Assembly: GCA_947493335.1 (NCBI GenBank)
Contig: CANLQO010000002.1
Span: 558,001-622,000 of the forward strand
Direction of reading: 5' to 3'
DNA length: 64,000 bases
Source: an uncultured Paracoccaceae bacterium
Lineage (GTDB): Bacteria > Pseudomonadota > Alphaproteobacteria > Rhodobacterales > Rhodobacteraceae
The position numbers and the translations under genes were made by a program. Under the pieces are notes generated by a model. The model ran no database searches, had not been told where the DNA came from, and worked only from the letters and a program-made list of their open reading frames with translations. Positions 8,919-18,138 of this stretch are shown here, piece after piece (position 1 is the first letter of the stretch; every line of letters starts with the position of its first letter).

Positions 8919-9518
8919 ATGATCAAAGTGGTTGCGGCCGCGGCAAGTGTGGCTGTTTTGGCGGTGTTGGGCGGAACGTACCTGTTGACGCAGCGACCCC
9001 CCGCAGGCTGTGGCGGCGGCGTGGTTGCCGGGGGCGACTTTGGCGGACCCTTCACGTTGGTCAACGGGGCAGGGCAGACGGTAACGGATCAGGATGTCAT
9101 TACCGAACCAAGCCTGATCTATTTCGGGTATACCTTTTGCCCTGACGTTTGCCCGATTGATAATGCCCGGAACGCAGCCGCCGTGGATATTTTGGCCGAA
9201 CAGGGGATCGACGCCACGCCGATCTTTATCACCATTGATCCTGCGCGCGACACGCCCGAGGTTGTCGGCGACTACATCCAGAACTTTCATCCGGAGATGA
9301 TTGGTCTGACGGGAAGTGACGCGCAGATCGATGCAGCCGCCAAGGCCTATCGGGTCGTCTATAGCCGCGGTGACGATGATCCTGACTACTACCTGATGAA
9401 CCACTCCGTTTTTACCTATTTCGTCACGCCAGAAGACGGTTTCGTTGACTTTTTTCGCCGCGATGCAGGGCCGGACGCGGTCGCCGAGCGCGTGGCCTGT
9501 CATGCCGCGCAAAGCTGA
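8919..9518 (+). CDS. senC: SenC/PrrC, SCO1-family copper chaperone
   Basis: SCO1/SenC proteins bind copper and help assemble cytochrome oxidase; in Rhodobacter, SenC/PrrC is linked to the RegBA system. The 199-residue protein has one N-terminal membrane anchor and a thioredoxin-like fold with the copper motif FCPDVCP, plus the distal conserved His in YLMNHS. I chose the ATG at 8919 because GAAAGG lies upstream and the protein then starts with the membrane anchor. It diverges from regB and precedes regA, the classic regB-senC-regA order. Confidence 0.94.
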   Translation: MIKVVAAAASVAVLAVLGGTYLLTQRPPAGCGGGVVAGGDFGGPFTLVNGAGQTVTDQDVITEPSLIYFGYTFCPDVCPIDNARNAAAVDILAEQGIDATPIFITIDPARDTPEVVGDYIQNFHPEMIGLTGSDAQIDAAAKAYRVVYSRGDDDPDYYLMNHSVFTYFVTPEDGFVDFFRRDAGPDAVAERVACHAAQS

Positions 9519-9576
9519 GATTTGACCACAGGGCCCGGCACCCTAAATCAGCCGTATGGAACAAGGGATCTCGAGA

Positions 9577-10128
9577 ATGGATACCGAAACGCTAGATCTG
9601 GGCCCCGACAACACCTTGTTGTTGGTTGATGATGACGAGGCATTTGTGAAGCGTCTGGGTAAGGCAATGGAAAAGCGCGGCTTTTCCGTTGAAATGGCGG
9701 AATCTGTAACGGCCGGCAAAGCGATCGCGACGGCCCGGCCCCCGGCCTATGCCGTGGTTGATCTGCGGCTAGAGGATGGCAACGGCCTGGATGTCGTCGA
9801 AGTGCTGCGCGAGCGGAGACCGGAAAGCCGGATTGTGGTGCTGACAGGCTACGGTGCGATTGCGACAGCCGTTGCAGCCGTCAAGATTGGCGCAACCGAC
9901 TATCTTGCTAAGCCAGCCGATGCGCGGGATGTGACGAATGCGCTTTTGGCACGCACAGATACGTTGCCGCCGCCGCCAGAAAACCCAATGAGTGCGGATC
10001 GTGTCCGCTGGGAACATATTCAGCGCGTTTATGAGCTATGTGACCGCAATGTCAGCGAAACGGCCCGGCGGCTGAACATGCACCGACGGACCCTACAGCG
10101 CATTTTGGCCAAACGCAGCCCGCGCTAG
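9577..10128 (+). CDS. regA: RegA/PrrA global redox response regulator
   Basis: RegA is the response regulator of the RegBA pair that controls photosynthesis, respiration and carbon or nitrogen fixation genes in this group. The receiver domain has the acidic DDDE cluster and the phosphorylated Asp62 in VDLRLEDGN, followed by the four-proline linker PPPPENP and a C-terminal Fis-type helix-turn-helix with ETARRLNMHRRTLQRIL. These segments are the near-invariant RegA sequence. I prefer the ATG at 9577 (183 residues) because AAGGGA lies 8 bases upstream; an ATG at 9556 would add seven residues. The stop shares CTAG with the convergent LysR gene. Confidence 0.95.
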   Translation: MDTETLDLGPDNTLLLVDDDEAFVKRLGKAMEKRGFSVEMAESVTAGKAIATARPPAYAVVDLRLEDGNGLDVVEVLRERRPESRIVVLTGYGAIATAVAAVKIGATDYLAKPADARDVTNALLARTDTLPPPPENPMSADRVRWEHIQRVYELCDRNVSETARRLNMHRRTLQRILAKRSPR

Positions 10129-10994
10129 GCGGCAGATTTCAACCAATCCACGAACAACTTGAGCCGGGGTGACGGCATCCCCGGTCGGGTTACAAGGTAG
10201 TAGCCCAGCCCGGTCTGCGGTGCGGTCAGGACGCCTTTTAACGCGCCTCTTGTCAGATCGTCTTGAACCAAGGCCTTTGATACAATCGCAAGACCGGCTC
10301 CAGCACGGGCGGCAGACAGCACCATGCTGAGCGTTGGCAGCTCTTTTGTTTGACAACATGCCGGGTCCAGCCCTTCGGCATGCGCCCAGACCCGGGTCTC
10401 TCGATGGACGGTTTCAAAGAGCCATGGCAAATCCTGCAGTTCGCTCAGGTTTTGCGGGTTGCGGTCGCCAATCAGATCGGGCGCGCCGACAACCACGTAA
10501 TCAGCAGAGGCAAGAAGCGTCGCTTTCACGCCGGGCCACGTGCCCCGGCCGTAGCGGACCGCCAGATCAATCCCGTCACGACGTAAATCCGAAAGCTCCA
10601 TGGTTGGGGTGACAGTGATGGTGACGTCGGGGTGCATCGCCCAAAACGCACCCATGCGCGGCATCAGCCAGTTTTCAGCAAAGCTGGGTGTGACGGAGAT
10701 CGAAATCGGAGCCTCTGTCGCATCAGCCATGACGTCCCGAACGCTGGCGATGACCTGCTCGAACCCGGACGTGAGGTTTGGCAAAAGCTGCGCCCCCTGA
10801 GGCGTCAGCATCATGCCGCGACCATCGCGGACCAGCAACGTACATCCCATGAAATCCTCGACCGTGCGCAGGTGCTGAGCAATGGCAGCATGCGTTACAT
10901 TCAGCTCAGCCGCGGCTTTGGTCAGCGATCCTGTACGGCCTGCCGCCTCGACCGCGCGCAAGGCTGGCAAAGAGGGAACGGTGCGCCAATCCAT
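10125..10994 (-). CDS. LysR-family transcriptional regulator (GcvA-like)
   Basis: The 289-residue protein has the GcvA-type N-terminus SLPALRAVEAAGRTGSLTKAA, a winged helix-turn-helix, and the usual C-terminal inducer-binding domain. Its target and ligand are unknown. It diverges from a 54-residue gene at 11091, and an AGTT-C-AACT palindrome lies just upstream, so that small gene and its own promoter are the first candidate targets. It ends tail to tail with regA in a 4-base overlap, which places it between regA and ahcY where Rhodobacter capsulatus has hvrA. Confidence 0.88.
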   Translation of the reverse strand: MDWRTVPSLPALRAVEAAGRTGSLTKAAAELNVTHAAIAQHLRTVEDFMGCTLLVRDGRGMMLTPQGAQLLPNLTSGFEQVIASVRDVMADATEAPISISVTPSFAENWLMPRMGAFWAMHPDVTITVTPTMELSDLRRDGIDLAVRYGRGTWPGVKATLLASADYVVVGAPDLIGDRNPQNLSELQDLPWLFETVHRETRVWAHAEGLDPACCQTKELPTLSMVLSAARAGAGLAIVSKALVQDDLTRGALKGVLTAPQTGLGYYLVTRPGMPSPRLKLFVDWLKSAA

Positions 10995-11000
10995 TATGAA

Positions 11001-11009
11001 AGTTCAACT
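11001..11009. promoter_or_regulatory. Candidate LysR site AGTT-C-AACT
   Basis: A perfect 9-base inverted repeat, AGTTCAACT, lies 7 bases upstream of the LysR start at 10994 and about 80 bases before the small gene at 11091. The same core recurs at the LysR/pcaC divergent region near 43.3 kb. Assignment as an operator is inference from symmetry and place. Confidence 0.35.
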
Positions 11010-11090
11010 AACATATGTGAATTCTTCCTGAGTCGCATGGGTCCTGTAAACCCCTTATTTGTTGATCATGACAAACGGAAAGGAAATCCC

Positions 11091-11255
11091 ATGCTTTCAA
11101 TTTTCGCATCAGCATTTCAAACTGCTACTCGTCAGGATCGTTGGGACGCGCCCAGCTACTGGACAGCGCACCGGACGCCCCAGACCCGCAGGCAGGCCAA
11201 GCAGATCGAGGCAGAGCGCAAGCTGGCGCAATTGCGCAATATCGGGATGTGGTGA
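11091..11255 (+). CDS. Small basic protein of unknown function (54 residues)
   Basis: I do not recognise this protein. It starts at ATG 11091 behind a good ribosome binding site (AAAGGAAA) and reads a basic, Arg/Gln-rich helix-forming chain that ends QLRNIGMW. The size and the Trp/Arg content recall small DUF1127-type proteins, but the match is not close enough to claim. It is divergent from a LysR gene and ends 2 bases before the convergent GNAT gene. The clear ribosome binding site and the tidy packing argue that it is real. Confidence 0.6.
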   Translation: MLSIFASAFQTATRQDRWDAPSYWTAHRTPQTRRQAKQIEAERKLAQLRNIGMW

Positions 11256-11257
11256 GG

Positions 11258-11749
11258 TTAAAGGTCAAACCTTTTGCGGATGCGGTCGACCTTTGTCCCA
11301 TCGGCCAAAGGAACCGCATCGAGACGATCATAATCGCGAAATCCCATCGCGGTGTAATAGCCCAGCCCGCTTTCGTTATCGGCCCGGATCGTGGCGTCAA
11401 TCGTCACGATCCCTGTGCCCTGAGCTGCGGCCACCGTCGCCGCGAAAAGTGCTTTGCCAATCCCGCGTCCGCCCATCCCTTCCGCAACGAAAGAGGCGAT
11501 CATGGCCCAATTTGCGGGCATGGCACCACGGGCAGGATCGGGGTATTCAAGGGATTGAAAGCCCGCGACCTCGTCATCAACAACGGCGACATGCGTGCTT
11601 ATTCCCAACTGCGCTTCAACATAATGCTGGCGCATCTTCTCATGATCGAAGGGCTGCTGATGCGCCGTCGTGCCGCCCTTGGCGATTATGGCATTGAGGA
11701 GGGCGACCATCTGCGGGATATCGCGCGGCTCTACCCGTCTGACGATCAT
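11258..11749 (-). CDS. GNAT-family N-acetyltransferase
   Basis: The 163-residue protein has the GNAT fold: N-terminal VRRVEPRDIPQMVALLN, and the acetyl-CoA pyrophosphate-binding segment GGRGIGKALFAA near residues 96-107, followed by IDATIRADNESGLGYYTAMGF, the usual motif B. It resembles phosphinothricin/methionine-sulfoximine acetyltransferase-like proteins, but the substrate cannot be read from sequence. Its start overlaps the stop of the HD-domain gene in an ATGA, so the two are co-transcribed. Confidence 0.88.
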   Translation of the reverse strand: MIVRRVEPRDIPQMVALLNAIIAKGGTTAHQQPFDHEKMRQHYVEAQLGISTHVAVVDDEVAGFQSLEYPDPARGAMPANWAMIASFVAEGMGGRGIGKALFAATVAAAQGTGIVTIDATIRADNESGLGYYTAMGFRDYDRLDAVPLADGTKVDRIRKRFDL

Positions 11750-12339
11750 AACAGTGCCAACAATGCATTGTGGCGTTCAGTATAATCGAGACGAACCTCA
11801 AGCGGTGGGCGCAGACGGATTTCAAGCGATCCCGCCAGCGTCGGGTCTTGTTTGCCAAAAAACTTGTCGGCTTCGGCCTTTGTGAATCCCGCGATCTGGA
11901 TGGCCTCCAACCATGCGGATAACTTGTCGGCCTTCTTGATCTGCCGTTTCACAGTCGCCGGAATTTGTGCGGGCAGGCCAAAGCGCAGATGGATCGCGGC
12001 CGTCAAACGGTCGTCCAGCACGCCATATCCGGGGCCAACGGCGGCTTTGACCGGGCTGATCATGTCGCCGATGACATATTCAGGCGCATCGTGCAGCAGC
12101 GCCGCCAATTGCCACTTGATCGGCGCCGACGGATTCTGGGCGCGAAAAATCTGTTCGACCAATAGCGAGTGTTCGGCGACCGAATAGGCAAAATCACCTT
12201 TAGTCTGCCCATTCCAGCGCGCAACAAAGGCCAGACCGTGGGCGATATCTTCAATCTCGATATCCACGGGTGTGGGGTCCAGCAGATCAAGCCTGCGACC
12301 CGATAACATGCGCTGCCAGGCGCGGGGTTGTTTTGCCAT
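11746..12339 (-). CDS. HD-domain hydrolase (YfbR-like 5'-nucleotidase family)
   Basis: The 197-residue protein carries the metal-binding HD signature: a first His in VAEHSLLVEQI and the His-Asp pair in LAALLHDAPEYVIGD, spaced as in YfbR-type deoxynucleotidases. It starts with RMLSGRRLDLLDP, common in alphaproteobacterial members of the family. Likely role is hydrolysis of nucleotides or related phosphates. It precedes the GNAT gene with a 4-base overlap. Exact substrate is not visible. Confidence 0.85.
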   Translation of the reverse strand: MAKQPRAWQRMLSGRRLDLLDPTPVDIEIEDIAHGLAFVARWNGQTKGDFAYSVAEHSLLVEQIFRAQNPSAPIKWQLAALLHDAPEYVIGDMISPVKAAVGPGYGVLDDRLTAAIHLRFGLPAQIPATVKRQIKKADKLSAWLEAIQIAGFTKAEADKFFGKQDPTLAGSLEIRLRPPLEVRLDYTERHNALLALL

Positions 12340-12474
12340 AACCGTTTGATGCCTTGGAATAATCGCGGGGTCAAAGGGGCGTTAGCAATCTTTTCGTCTT
12401 TTTGTTCCATGCTGAACCGACAGGGAGGCCAAATTGTCCGCGCGGAAAACCGCGCCCGAAATGGGAGCCTCGAA

Positions 12475-12780
12475 ATGGCCCGACGTCAAATATGTGCAGC
12501 ATTTGCTGTAACTCTCTTCGGTCTGACGACCGCCGCACAGGCGCAACAGACCTGCCTGACACGCGATGTGATTGTCCAGAAATTGGGCGAAGGATATTCC
12601 GAACGGCTGGTTGGCCGCGGTCTTCAGGGTGAGGCGCGCCTGTTTGAGGTGTTCATGAGTCAGGACGGCGCAAGCTGGACCATCATCCAAAGCTTTCCTA
12701 CTGGTATGTCCTGTATCATGGCAGCCGGCACCCATTGGCAGCAGGATGACATTGCCGCCGTTTTTGCGGCAGAAGGCTAA
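12475..12780 (+). CDS. Small secreted protein of unknown function
   Basis: This 101-residue protein has an N-terminal signal peptide (MARRQICAAF then a hydrophobic stretch, cleavage probably after AQA near residue 23). The mature part of about 78 residues contains two cysteines (CLTRD and SCIMAAG) that could form a disulfide. I do not recognise a function, though the type is common in Rhodobacteraceae. The ATG at 12475 was chosen because a purine-rich GGGAG lies upstream and the signal peptide begins there. The stop overlaps that of the convergent methyltransferase gene by 4 bases. Confidence 0.75.
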   Translation: MARRQICAAFAVTLFGLTTAAQAQQTCLTRDVIVQKLGEGYSERLVGRGLQGEARLFEVFMSQDGASWTIIQSFPTGMSCIMAAGTHWQQDDIAAVFAAEG

Positions 12781-13529
12781 CCAGCCTTGCGCAAGAAGAT
12801 ATGGAATTGCGGCTGTAAGGATGGCGGCATCAGCCAATTGTAGAACATCCACAACCGCGCCAGAACCATCTTGTTGCCGTGATAGGCGGCACCGGTTGTC
12901 ATGAAATAACTGCAGTCCTGATAGCGCGTCGCCGGAAAATACCGCCGAATGGTTCCGCGCGTATTCAGCAAATAGGTAGTGGGGAAAACGTCTTCTGCCT
13001 TGCGCTGGGGCGCAAGTTTGGAAAGCACGCCGACATGCAGGCTATTTGGCACCATCCGCGTGACGATCCCGGTCAGACCCCATTTGTTTGGCGTACCGGC
13101 GCAGATCCAACCCCCGGGGCGCAGGATGCGGTCAAGCTCGGCCATGTAAAACGCCGGGTCGGCCACATGTTCAAACACCATCCATGAAAAGATCACGTCA
13201 AAGCTGTCGTCGTCGAACGGCAGCGGTGCCCCGACATCGGCATGGTGGCGGTCCTCGGTATCGGGGTTTTGCAGGACGACGGGATCAACATCAAAGGCCG
13301 CAAACCGCGCGACCCGACCGGTCAGATCAGTGTGGACCCGCGCGCCTTCGCTTTCACCATAGCTGAACCGCCCACGGCCTGCGCCGAAGTCCAGCACGTG
13401 GGCGTCTTTTGGCAGGATGGATGCGAGCCGTGTGAAAAAGGCGACACGCCCGTTCGCATGATGATATCCACCGGCGTCGAATTCGGGGTAAATCCGCCTT
13501 AAGAAGTCGCTCACGTTCTGAAATCCCAC
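12777..13529 (-). CDS. Class I SAM-dependent methyltransferase
   Basis: The 250-residue protein has the SAM-binding motif [12 protein letters not shown] at about residues 41-51, an acidic motif II in AAFDVDP, and later [17 protein letters not shown], the Methyltransf_11-type motif. Such proteins methylate small molecules, lipids or quinone-like compounds; the acceptor is not visible. It diverges from ahcY, which clears S-adenosylhomocysteine, the product of methyltransferases. That is suggestive, but divergent position alone does not prove a link. Confidence 0.85.
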   Translation of the reverse strand: MGFQNVSDFLRRIYPEFDAGGYHHANGRVAFFTRLASILPKDAHVLDFGAGRGRFSYGESEGARVHTDLTGRVARFAAFDVDPVVLQNPDTEDRHHADVGAPLPFDDDSFDVIFSWMVFEHVADPAFYMAELDRILRPGGWICAGTPNKWGLTGIVTRMVPNSLHVGVLSKLAPQRKAEDVFPTTYLLNTRGTIRRYFPATRYQDCSYFMTTGAAYHGNKMVLARLWMFYNWLMPPSLQPQFHIFLRKAG

Positions 13530-13641
13530 AGTCTCTCTCGACCGCTCTTATCGCGAATGGTGGGGTGACAAAAGGTTTCTTGTCCGAGGCGCCTTTCTTT
13601 TGTATGCGCAACGGAAATTCAAACGAACCCAGGACAAGAAA

Positions 13642-15030
13642 ATGGCCAAAGACTACGTTGTGAAAGACATTGCGCTTGCTGCCTTTGGCCGCAAGGAACT
13701 GGATATCGCAGAAACGGAAATGCCGGGCCTGATGGCCTGCCGCGAAGAGTTTGGCGCAAGCAAGCCTCTGAAAGGCGCACGCATCGTCGGGTCACTTCAC
13801 ATGACCATCCAGACCGCCGTGTTGATCGAAACACTGGTAGAACTTGGCGCCGATGTGCGCTGGGCGTCGTGCAACATCTTTTCAACCCAGGACCATGCCG
13901 CCGCCGCGATCGCAGAGGCGGGCGTACCCGTCTTTGCTATCAAGGGCCAAAGCCTGGAAGAACATTGGGACTATCTGGACAAGTCCTTCATGTTCCCCGA
14001 AGGCGCGAACATGATCCTGGATGATGGCGGCGACGCGACGCTTTATGTGCTGCTTGGCGCACGCATGGAGGCGGGCGAAGACGTGCTGGCCGTCCCGACC
14101 TCGGAAGAGGAAGAGGTCATCAAAAAGCAAATCCAAAAGCGGATGGCCGAAAGCCCCGGTTGGTTCACCAAGACAAAAGCCGACATCCAGGGCGTGTCTG
14201 AGGAAACCACAACGGGTGTGCACCGTCTTTATGATCTGCACAAGAACGGCCAACTGCCGTTCCCAGCGATAAACGTCAACGACTCTGTCACCAAGTCGAA
14301 ATTCGACAACAAATACGGCTGCAAGGAATCGCTGGTTGACGGTATCCGCCGCGCTACCGACACGATGATGGCCGGTAAGGTCGCGGTGGTTTGCGGTTAT
14401 GGTGATGTGGGCAAAGGATCTGCTGCGTCGCTTGCCGGTGCCGGTGCCCGCGTGAAAGTGACCGAAGTCGACCCGATCTGCGCGCTTCAGGCCGCGATGG
14501 ACGGATTTGAAGTGGTCGTGCTTGAGGATGTGCTTGATTCTGCGGACGTTTTCATCACGACCACCGGCAACAAGGACGTCATCCGCATTGAGCATATGCG
14601 CGAGATGAAGGACATGGCGATCGTCGGCAACATTGGTCACTTCGACAACGAAATTCAGGTTGCGGCGCTGAAGAACCACAAGTGGACCAACATCAAGGAA
14701 CAGGTCGACATGATCGAGATGCCTTCGGGCAACCGTCTGATCCTCTTGTCCGAAGGTCGTCTGCTGAACCTTGGCAATGCCACGGGTCATCCGTCTTTTG
14801 TGATGTCTGCTTCATTCACCAATCAGGTGCTGGCGCAGATTGAGCTTTGGACAAAGGGTGATGAATACCAGCCCGGTGTCTACATTCTGCCAAAGCATCT
14901 GGACGAAAAAGTCGCACGACTGCACCTTGGACGGATCGGCGTCAAATTGACCGAGCTGAAGAAGGATCAGGCGGACTATATCGGCGTCACGGTCGAGGGC
15001 CCTTACAAGCCAGAGCACTACCGCTACTGA
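13642..15030 (+). CDS. ahcY: Adenosylhomocysteinase (SAH hydrolase)
   Basis: AhcY reversibly splits S-adenosylhomocysteine into adenosine and homocysteine using tightly bound NAD. The 462-residue protein includes [33 protein letters not shown], the NAD-binding [10 protein letters not shown] and the C-terminal KPEHYRY, all hallmarks. The ATG at 13642 follows AGGACAAG. In Rhodobacter capsulatus ahcY sits close to regA and hvrA; here several genes separate them. I do not recognise an SAH or SAM-SAH riboswitch in the 112-base leader. The extensin-like gene follows with no gap. Confidence 0.97.
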   Translation: MAKDYVVKDIALAAFGRKELDIAETEMPGLMACREEFGASKPLKGARIVGSLHMTIQTAVLIETLVELGADVRWASCNIFSTQDHAAAAIAEAGVPVFAIKGQSLEEHWDYLDKSFMFPEGANMILDDGGDATLYVLLGARMEAGEDVLAVPTSEEEEVIKKQIQKRMAESPGWFTKTKADIQGVSEETTTGVHRLYDLHKNGQLPFPAINVNDSVTKSKFDNKYGCKESLVDGIRRATDTMMAGKVAVVCGYGDVGKGSAASLAGAGARVKVTEVDPICALQAAMDGFEVVVLEDVLDSADVFITTTGNKDVIRIEHMREMKDMAIVGNIGHFDNEIQVAALKNHKWTNIKEQVDMIEMPSGNRLILLSEGRLLNLGNATGHPSFVMSASFTNQVLAQIELWTKGDEYQPGVYILPKHLDEKVARLHLGRIGVKLTELKKDQADYIGVTVEGPYKPEHYRY

Positions 15031-15780
15031 GTGGCGGGCAGGTTGCCCAGCCGACCCAAAACGACAGGCCGCGCGGTGCTTCGCGCGGTCTTTGTGTTTG
15101 TTGTGATCTTCGGCGGGATTCTGGGTGGTGCCGCGATCCTGCATCCCGACACACCCCTGCCTGATCACTGGAACCCGTTGCGCCCTTTGCAGGTGGCAGC
15201 ACCTGTGACGCCGCTGACGGATTGGAAACTTTCCCAGACGGCTGCGAATCCGCAGGCTTGCCTGGTGGCCCTGAAGCAAGCTGCGCGGATATCTTCCCAA
15301 ACCGAATTCGCGACCGATAACCCCAATTGCGGCGTGGAGGTCCCGGTCACCTTGTCCCACATAGGTGGCGCGTCGCTTGGCACATTGGAAACTGCCTGCG
15401 CGACGGCCCTGCGTCTGGCCATGTGGGAACGACACGGTGTCCAGCCCGCTGCGCGGGCCGCATTTGGCGCAGACGTGACCGAAATCCTTGACCAAGGCAG
15501 CTACAATTGTCGCCCGATGCGCACCACGTCCGGCAACAGTACCCGGTGGAGCACCCATGCCACCGCAGATGCCATCGATGTGCGCGGTTTTCGCCTAACG
15601 GGCGGGGACACGGTGATCCTTTTGCGCGATTGGGACGGTGTGGGGAACAAGGGCGCATTCCTGCGGAATGTCCATCAAGCATCCTGCCGTTGGTTCAAAA
15701 CCACGCTGGGGCCGGACTACAACGCGCTGCACGCGGACCACTTTCATCTGCAATCACGCGGCTGGGGGACGTGCCGCTGA
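15031..15780 (+). CDS. Extensin-like C-terminal domain protein
   Basis: The protein has 249 residues: an N-terminal membrane segment (about residues 18-37) and then the extensin-like C-terminal domain, recognised from NCGVEVPVTL, CRPMRTTSGNSTRWSTHATADAIDV and the C-terminal DHFHLQSRGWGTCR. The His/Asp residues in THATADAIDV and HADHFH resemble the zinc site of LAS-type peptidases, so a periplasmic peptidoglycan or peptide hydrolase activity is plausible but unproven. Translation starts at a GTG that directly follows the ahcY stop. Confidence 0.82.
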   Translation: MAGRLPSRPKTTGRAVLRAVFVFVVIFGGILGGAAILHPDTPLPDHWNPLRPLQVAAPVTPLTDWKLSQTAANPQACLVALKQAARISSQTEFATDNPNCGVEVPVTLSHIGGASLGTLETACATALRLAMWERHGVQPAARAAFGADVTEILDQGSYNCRPMRTTSGNSTRWSTHATADAIDVRGFRLTGGDTVILLRDWDGVGNKGAFLRNVHQASCRWFKTTLGPDYNALHADHFHLQSRGWGTCR

Positions 15781-15916
15781 TCCGCCGACCGGATTTTTCC
15801 CCGCTGTTTTTGCTTGTTCCAACAGGCCACCTGTTATTACCTTGCCGCAACGCCTCGCATGGGTGGGGTGAAAAGGGTCATTTCTGGCCAAAACACAAAC
15901 GACGGGGACAGCCATA

Positions 15917-16258
15917 ATGGGCAAAAGAGACGAGTGGATCGCAAAGTACGCCGACGATCTGAGCAACAAATGCGGCATGACGCCAGACATGGATCTGCTG
16001 ACCAAGGTGACGATCGGCTGCGGCCCTTCGATTTACAATGCGGACGCATCAACGGTTGCAGGCAGCCAGGAATCCGAGCTTGAGACCGTCAAGAACAACT
16101 TCCTGATCAAGAAGCTGGGTCTGTCAGACGGGCCAGAGCTGATGGATGCGATCAACAAAGTCATCGAAGTCTATGGCAAGTCCGAGCGCAACAAGTACCG
16201 CGCCGTTGTCTACTACATGCTGACCAAGCATTTCGGCAAAGAAAGTGTCTACGGCTAA
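15917..16258 (+). CDS. DUF2853 family protein
   Basis: A 113-residue cytosolic protein matching the DUF2853 family, with MGKRDEWIAKYADDL at the start, ELETVKNNFLIKKLGL in the middle and RAVVYYMLTKHFGKE near the end. Function is unknown; a structure of a family member is all-helical. It stands alone between the extensin-like gene and a hairpin terminator that it shares with the convergent DUF1761 gene. Confidence 0.82.
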   Translation: MGKRDEWIAKYADDLSNKCGMTPDMDLLTKVTIGCGPSIYNADASTVAGSQESELETVKNNFLIKKLGLSDGPELMDAINKVIEVYGKSERNKYRAVVYYMLTKHFGKESVYG

Positions 16259-16280
16259 GCCCAGACACCGGAATTGGAAA

Positions 16281-16307
16281 CGCCCGCTGATATCAGCGGG
16301 CGTTTTT
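16281..16307. terminator. Rho-independent terminator after the DUF2853 gene
   Basis: CGCCCGCTGA pairs with TCAGCGGGCG around a two-base AT loop (16281-16302), followed by five T residues on the plus strand. It lies 22 bases past the DUF2853 stop and 5 bases before the convergent DUF1761 gene ends. It is the only strong intrinsic terminator I see in the window. Confidence 0.85.
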
Positions 16308-16311
16308 CGTT

Positions 16312-16704
16312 TCAGAACAGCGTCAGCACGATGCCGATGACAGTGGCGGCCAGCACCGCATAGCCGCTGTCAATCACCGCCAGCTTCCACGGGCGATTGG
16401 AATAGCCGGTGTTGATGAAGATCCACGGGCTGATAAAGAAAAGACCCACGCCAAGACCCGACACAAGGCCTTTGCCGATGCTGTCGATACCTGACAATGC
16501 AAAGGTGTGCCGCATCATGCCCGCGACAAGCAGGATCATTACAAACGACACAATATAGGGCGTCGGGCCATCATTGACGGGCTTTCCGTCTTCGCCGATC
16601 TCTATGTCAGCCGCTTCCATCCAGGGCTTGGACAAGGCCATGTAGTAGGCCGCGCCGGCCGCAAAAGCGGCAACAGCGGCAAGAATAACGCTCAAGAATC
16701 CCAT
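16312..16704 (-). CDS. DUF1761 family membrane protein
   Basis: The 130-residue protein has four predicted membrane segments (about residues 3-22, 50-65, 80-98 and 110-128) and the DUF1761 features AAYYMALSKPWM near the start and PWIFINTGYSNRPWKLAVIDSGYA toward the end. Function is unknown. It is read toward the hairpin terminator at 16281-16307. Confidence 0.8.
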   Translation of the reverse strand: MGFLSVILAAVAAFAAGAAYYMALSKPWMEAADIEIGEDGKPVNDGPTPYIVSFVMILLVAGMMRHTFALSGIDSIGKGLVSGLGVGLFFISPWIFINTGYSNRPWKLAVIDSGYAVLAATVIGIVLTLF

Positions 16705-16756
16705 GATTTTCCCTTCCTGTTGGCTGGGTCAAGTATAGGCGGGCGCTAACAACTTG

Positions 16757-17182
16757 CTATGGTTTTGTTTCTCCAAGCTCACAGAGGATTGCCCATTCCG
16801 CATCGGTTACAGGCTGCACGGACAACCGGGAGTTTTTGACAAGCACCATGTCCGATAGCCGCGGATCGGCTTTGATCGTTTCCAGGCTGACGGGTTTGAC
16901 AAAGGGGCGCACGGCCCGGACATCCACGCATTCCCAACGGTCATCATCCGTCGTGCTGTCCGGATGGGCGAGGGCGGAGACCTCGACAATCCCCACGACC
17001 TCTAGCCCCGACCGAGAATGGTAGAAGAACCCTGTTTCACCCAGCGCCATGGCGCGCATGTTGTTGCGTGCCTGATAATTGCGCACGCCGTCCCATTCCT
17101 CGCCCGCCCCGCCCTTTGCCACAAGGTCATCCCAGCCAAAGACGTCTGGTTCGGATTTGAAAAGCCAATGTGCCATGGTCAT
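16757..17182 (-). CDS. EVE-domain protein (thymocyte nuclear protein 1-like)
   Basis: The 141-residue protein is a single EVE domain, a PUA-like fold that binds modified bases in nucleic acids. Evidence is [17 protein letters not shown] at the start, [14 protein letters not shown], and GETGFFYHS. The ATG at 17182 overlaps the gpsA stop in an ATGA, supporting that start rather than the second ATG two codons later. It is the last gene of the tsaD-gpsA-EVE operon. Confidence 0.88.
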   Translation of the reverse strand: MTMAHWLFKSEPDVFGWDDLVAKGGAGEEWDGVRNYQARNNMRAMALGETGFFYHSRSGLEVVGIVEVSALAHPDSTTDDDRWECVDVRAVRPFVKPVSLETIKADPRLSDMVLVKNSRLSVQPVTDAEWAILCELGETKP

Positions 17183-18138
17183 TCCTCTTTCAATGGACGC
17201 GAAAGCAGTGTCTGCAAAGCGGTTTTGACATCTATTTCGCGGTGCGCAAGCCGTGCAACGATTGCTGTCACCGGCAGGTCAAGTCCCAGATCAAGCGCCA
17301 GTTTCGACACTGCCTTGGCGGTTGCTGCACCTTCAACCGTGGTGGATTTATCAAAATCCTCGCCTGCCCCAAGCGCCAGACCAAAACGGTAGTTGCGCGA
17401 CAAATTAGACGTGCAGGTCAGCGCCAAATCACCAAGACCCGAAAGGCCTGCCAGCGTGGCAGGCTCTGCGCCCAGATGGTCGGCAATCCGCTGCATTTCG
17501 GAAAAGCCACGTGTCAGCAACGCGGCGCGCGCGCTGTCCCCCAGACCCGCACCAATCGCAACGCCGCAACCAATCGCAATGACGTTCTTGAGCGCACCAC
17601 CAAGCTCTGCTCCGATCACATCCGTCGTGGTGTAGAGCCGCAGGTTCGAGGTCGACAGCCATTGCTGCAGCATCTTGCCTGCCGCTTCATCCGCGCAGGC
17701 GAGCGTCAATCCCGTCGGCAACCCCCGCGCAATATCATCTGCGAAGGATGGCCCGGTCAGCATGGCAGGTGTTGCGGTCGGAATGATCTCGCGGATCGAG
17801 GCCGTTGGCCCGGTGAGCGTGCCAAGGTCGATACCTTTACAACATGCGACAAGATACTTGCCTGCAAAGCCCGCAGCGTTTTCAGTCAAGAACCCGCGCA
17901 ATGTCTGGGTCGGTGTTGCCAAAAGGATGGTGTCGCAGCCAAAAAGCTGCGTGATATCACCCGTCGCCACCAAAGGCGCCGGCAGGGTCACACCGGGCAG
18001 GCGCGGGTTGTCGCGCGTGTCTTGCATGGCTGTCGCAGCCTCTGCATTGCGCGCCCAAAGGGTCACCGGGCGGCCGTCGCGCGCCAAGGACACCGCCAAA
18101 GCCGTGCCAAAAGCGCCAGCGCCTGCAATTCCGATCAT
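17179..18138 (-). CDS. gpsA: Glycerol-3-phosphate dehydrogenase [NAD(P)+]
   Basis: GpsA reduces dihydroxyacetone phosphate to sn-glycerol-3-phosphate for phospholipid synthesis. The 319-residue protein opens with the Rossmann motif [11 protein letters not shown], and has LACCKGID and [14 protein letters not shown], whose Lys is catalytic. The ATG at 18138 overlaps the tsaD stop (ATGA) and starts directly at the Rossmann strand, so a longer frame starting inside tsaD was not used. tsaD-gpsA order is common in alphaproteobacteria. Confidence 0.95.
   Translation of the reverse strand: MIGIAGAGAFGTALAVSLARDGRPVTLWARNAEAATAMQDTRDNPRLPGVTLPAPLVATGDITQLFGCDTILLATPTQTLRGFLTENAAGFAGKYLVACCKGIDLGTLTGPTASIREIIPTATPAMLTGPSFADDIARGLPTGLTLACADEAAGKMLQQWLSTSNLRLYTTTDVIGAELGGALKNVIAIGCGVAIGAGLGDSARAALLTRGFSEMQRIADHLGAEPATLAGLSGLGDLALTCTSNLSRNYRFGLALGAGEDFDKSTTVEGAATAKAVSKLALDLGLDLPVTAIVARLAHREIDVKTALQTLLSRPLKEE

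Noticed and set aside
13530-13641. Possible SAH or SAM-SAH riboswitch before ahcY
   Set aside because: I cannot find the conserved core elements of either class in this 112-base leader; a covariance search would be decisive.
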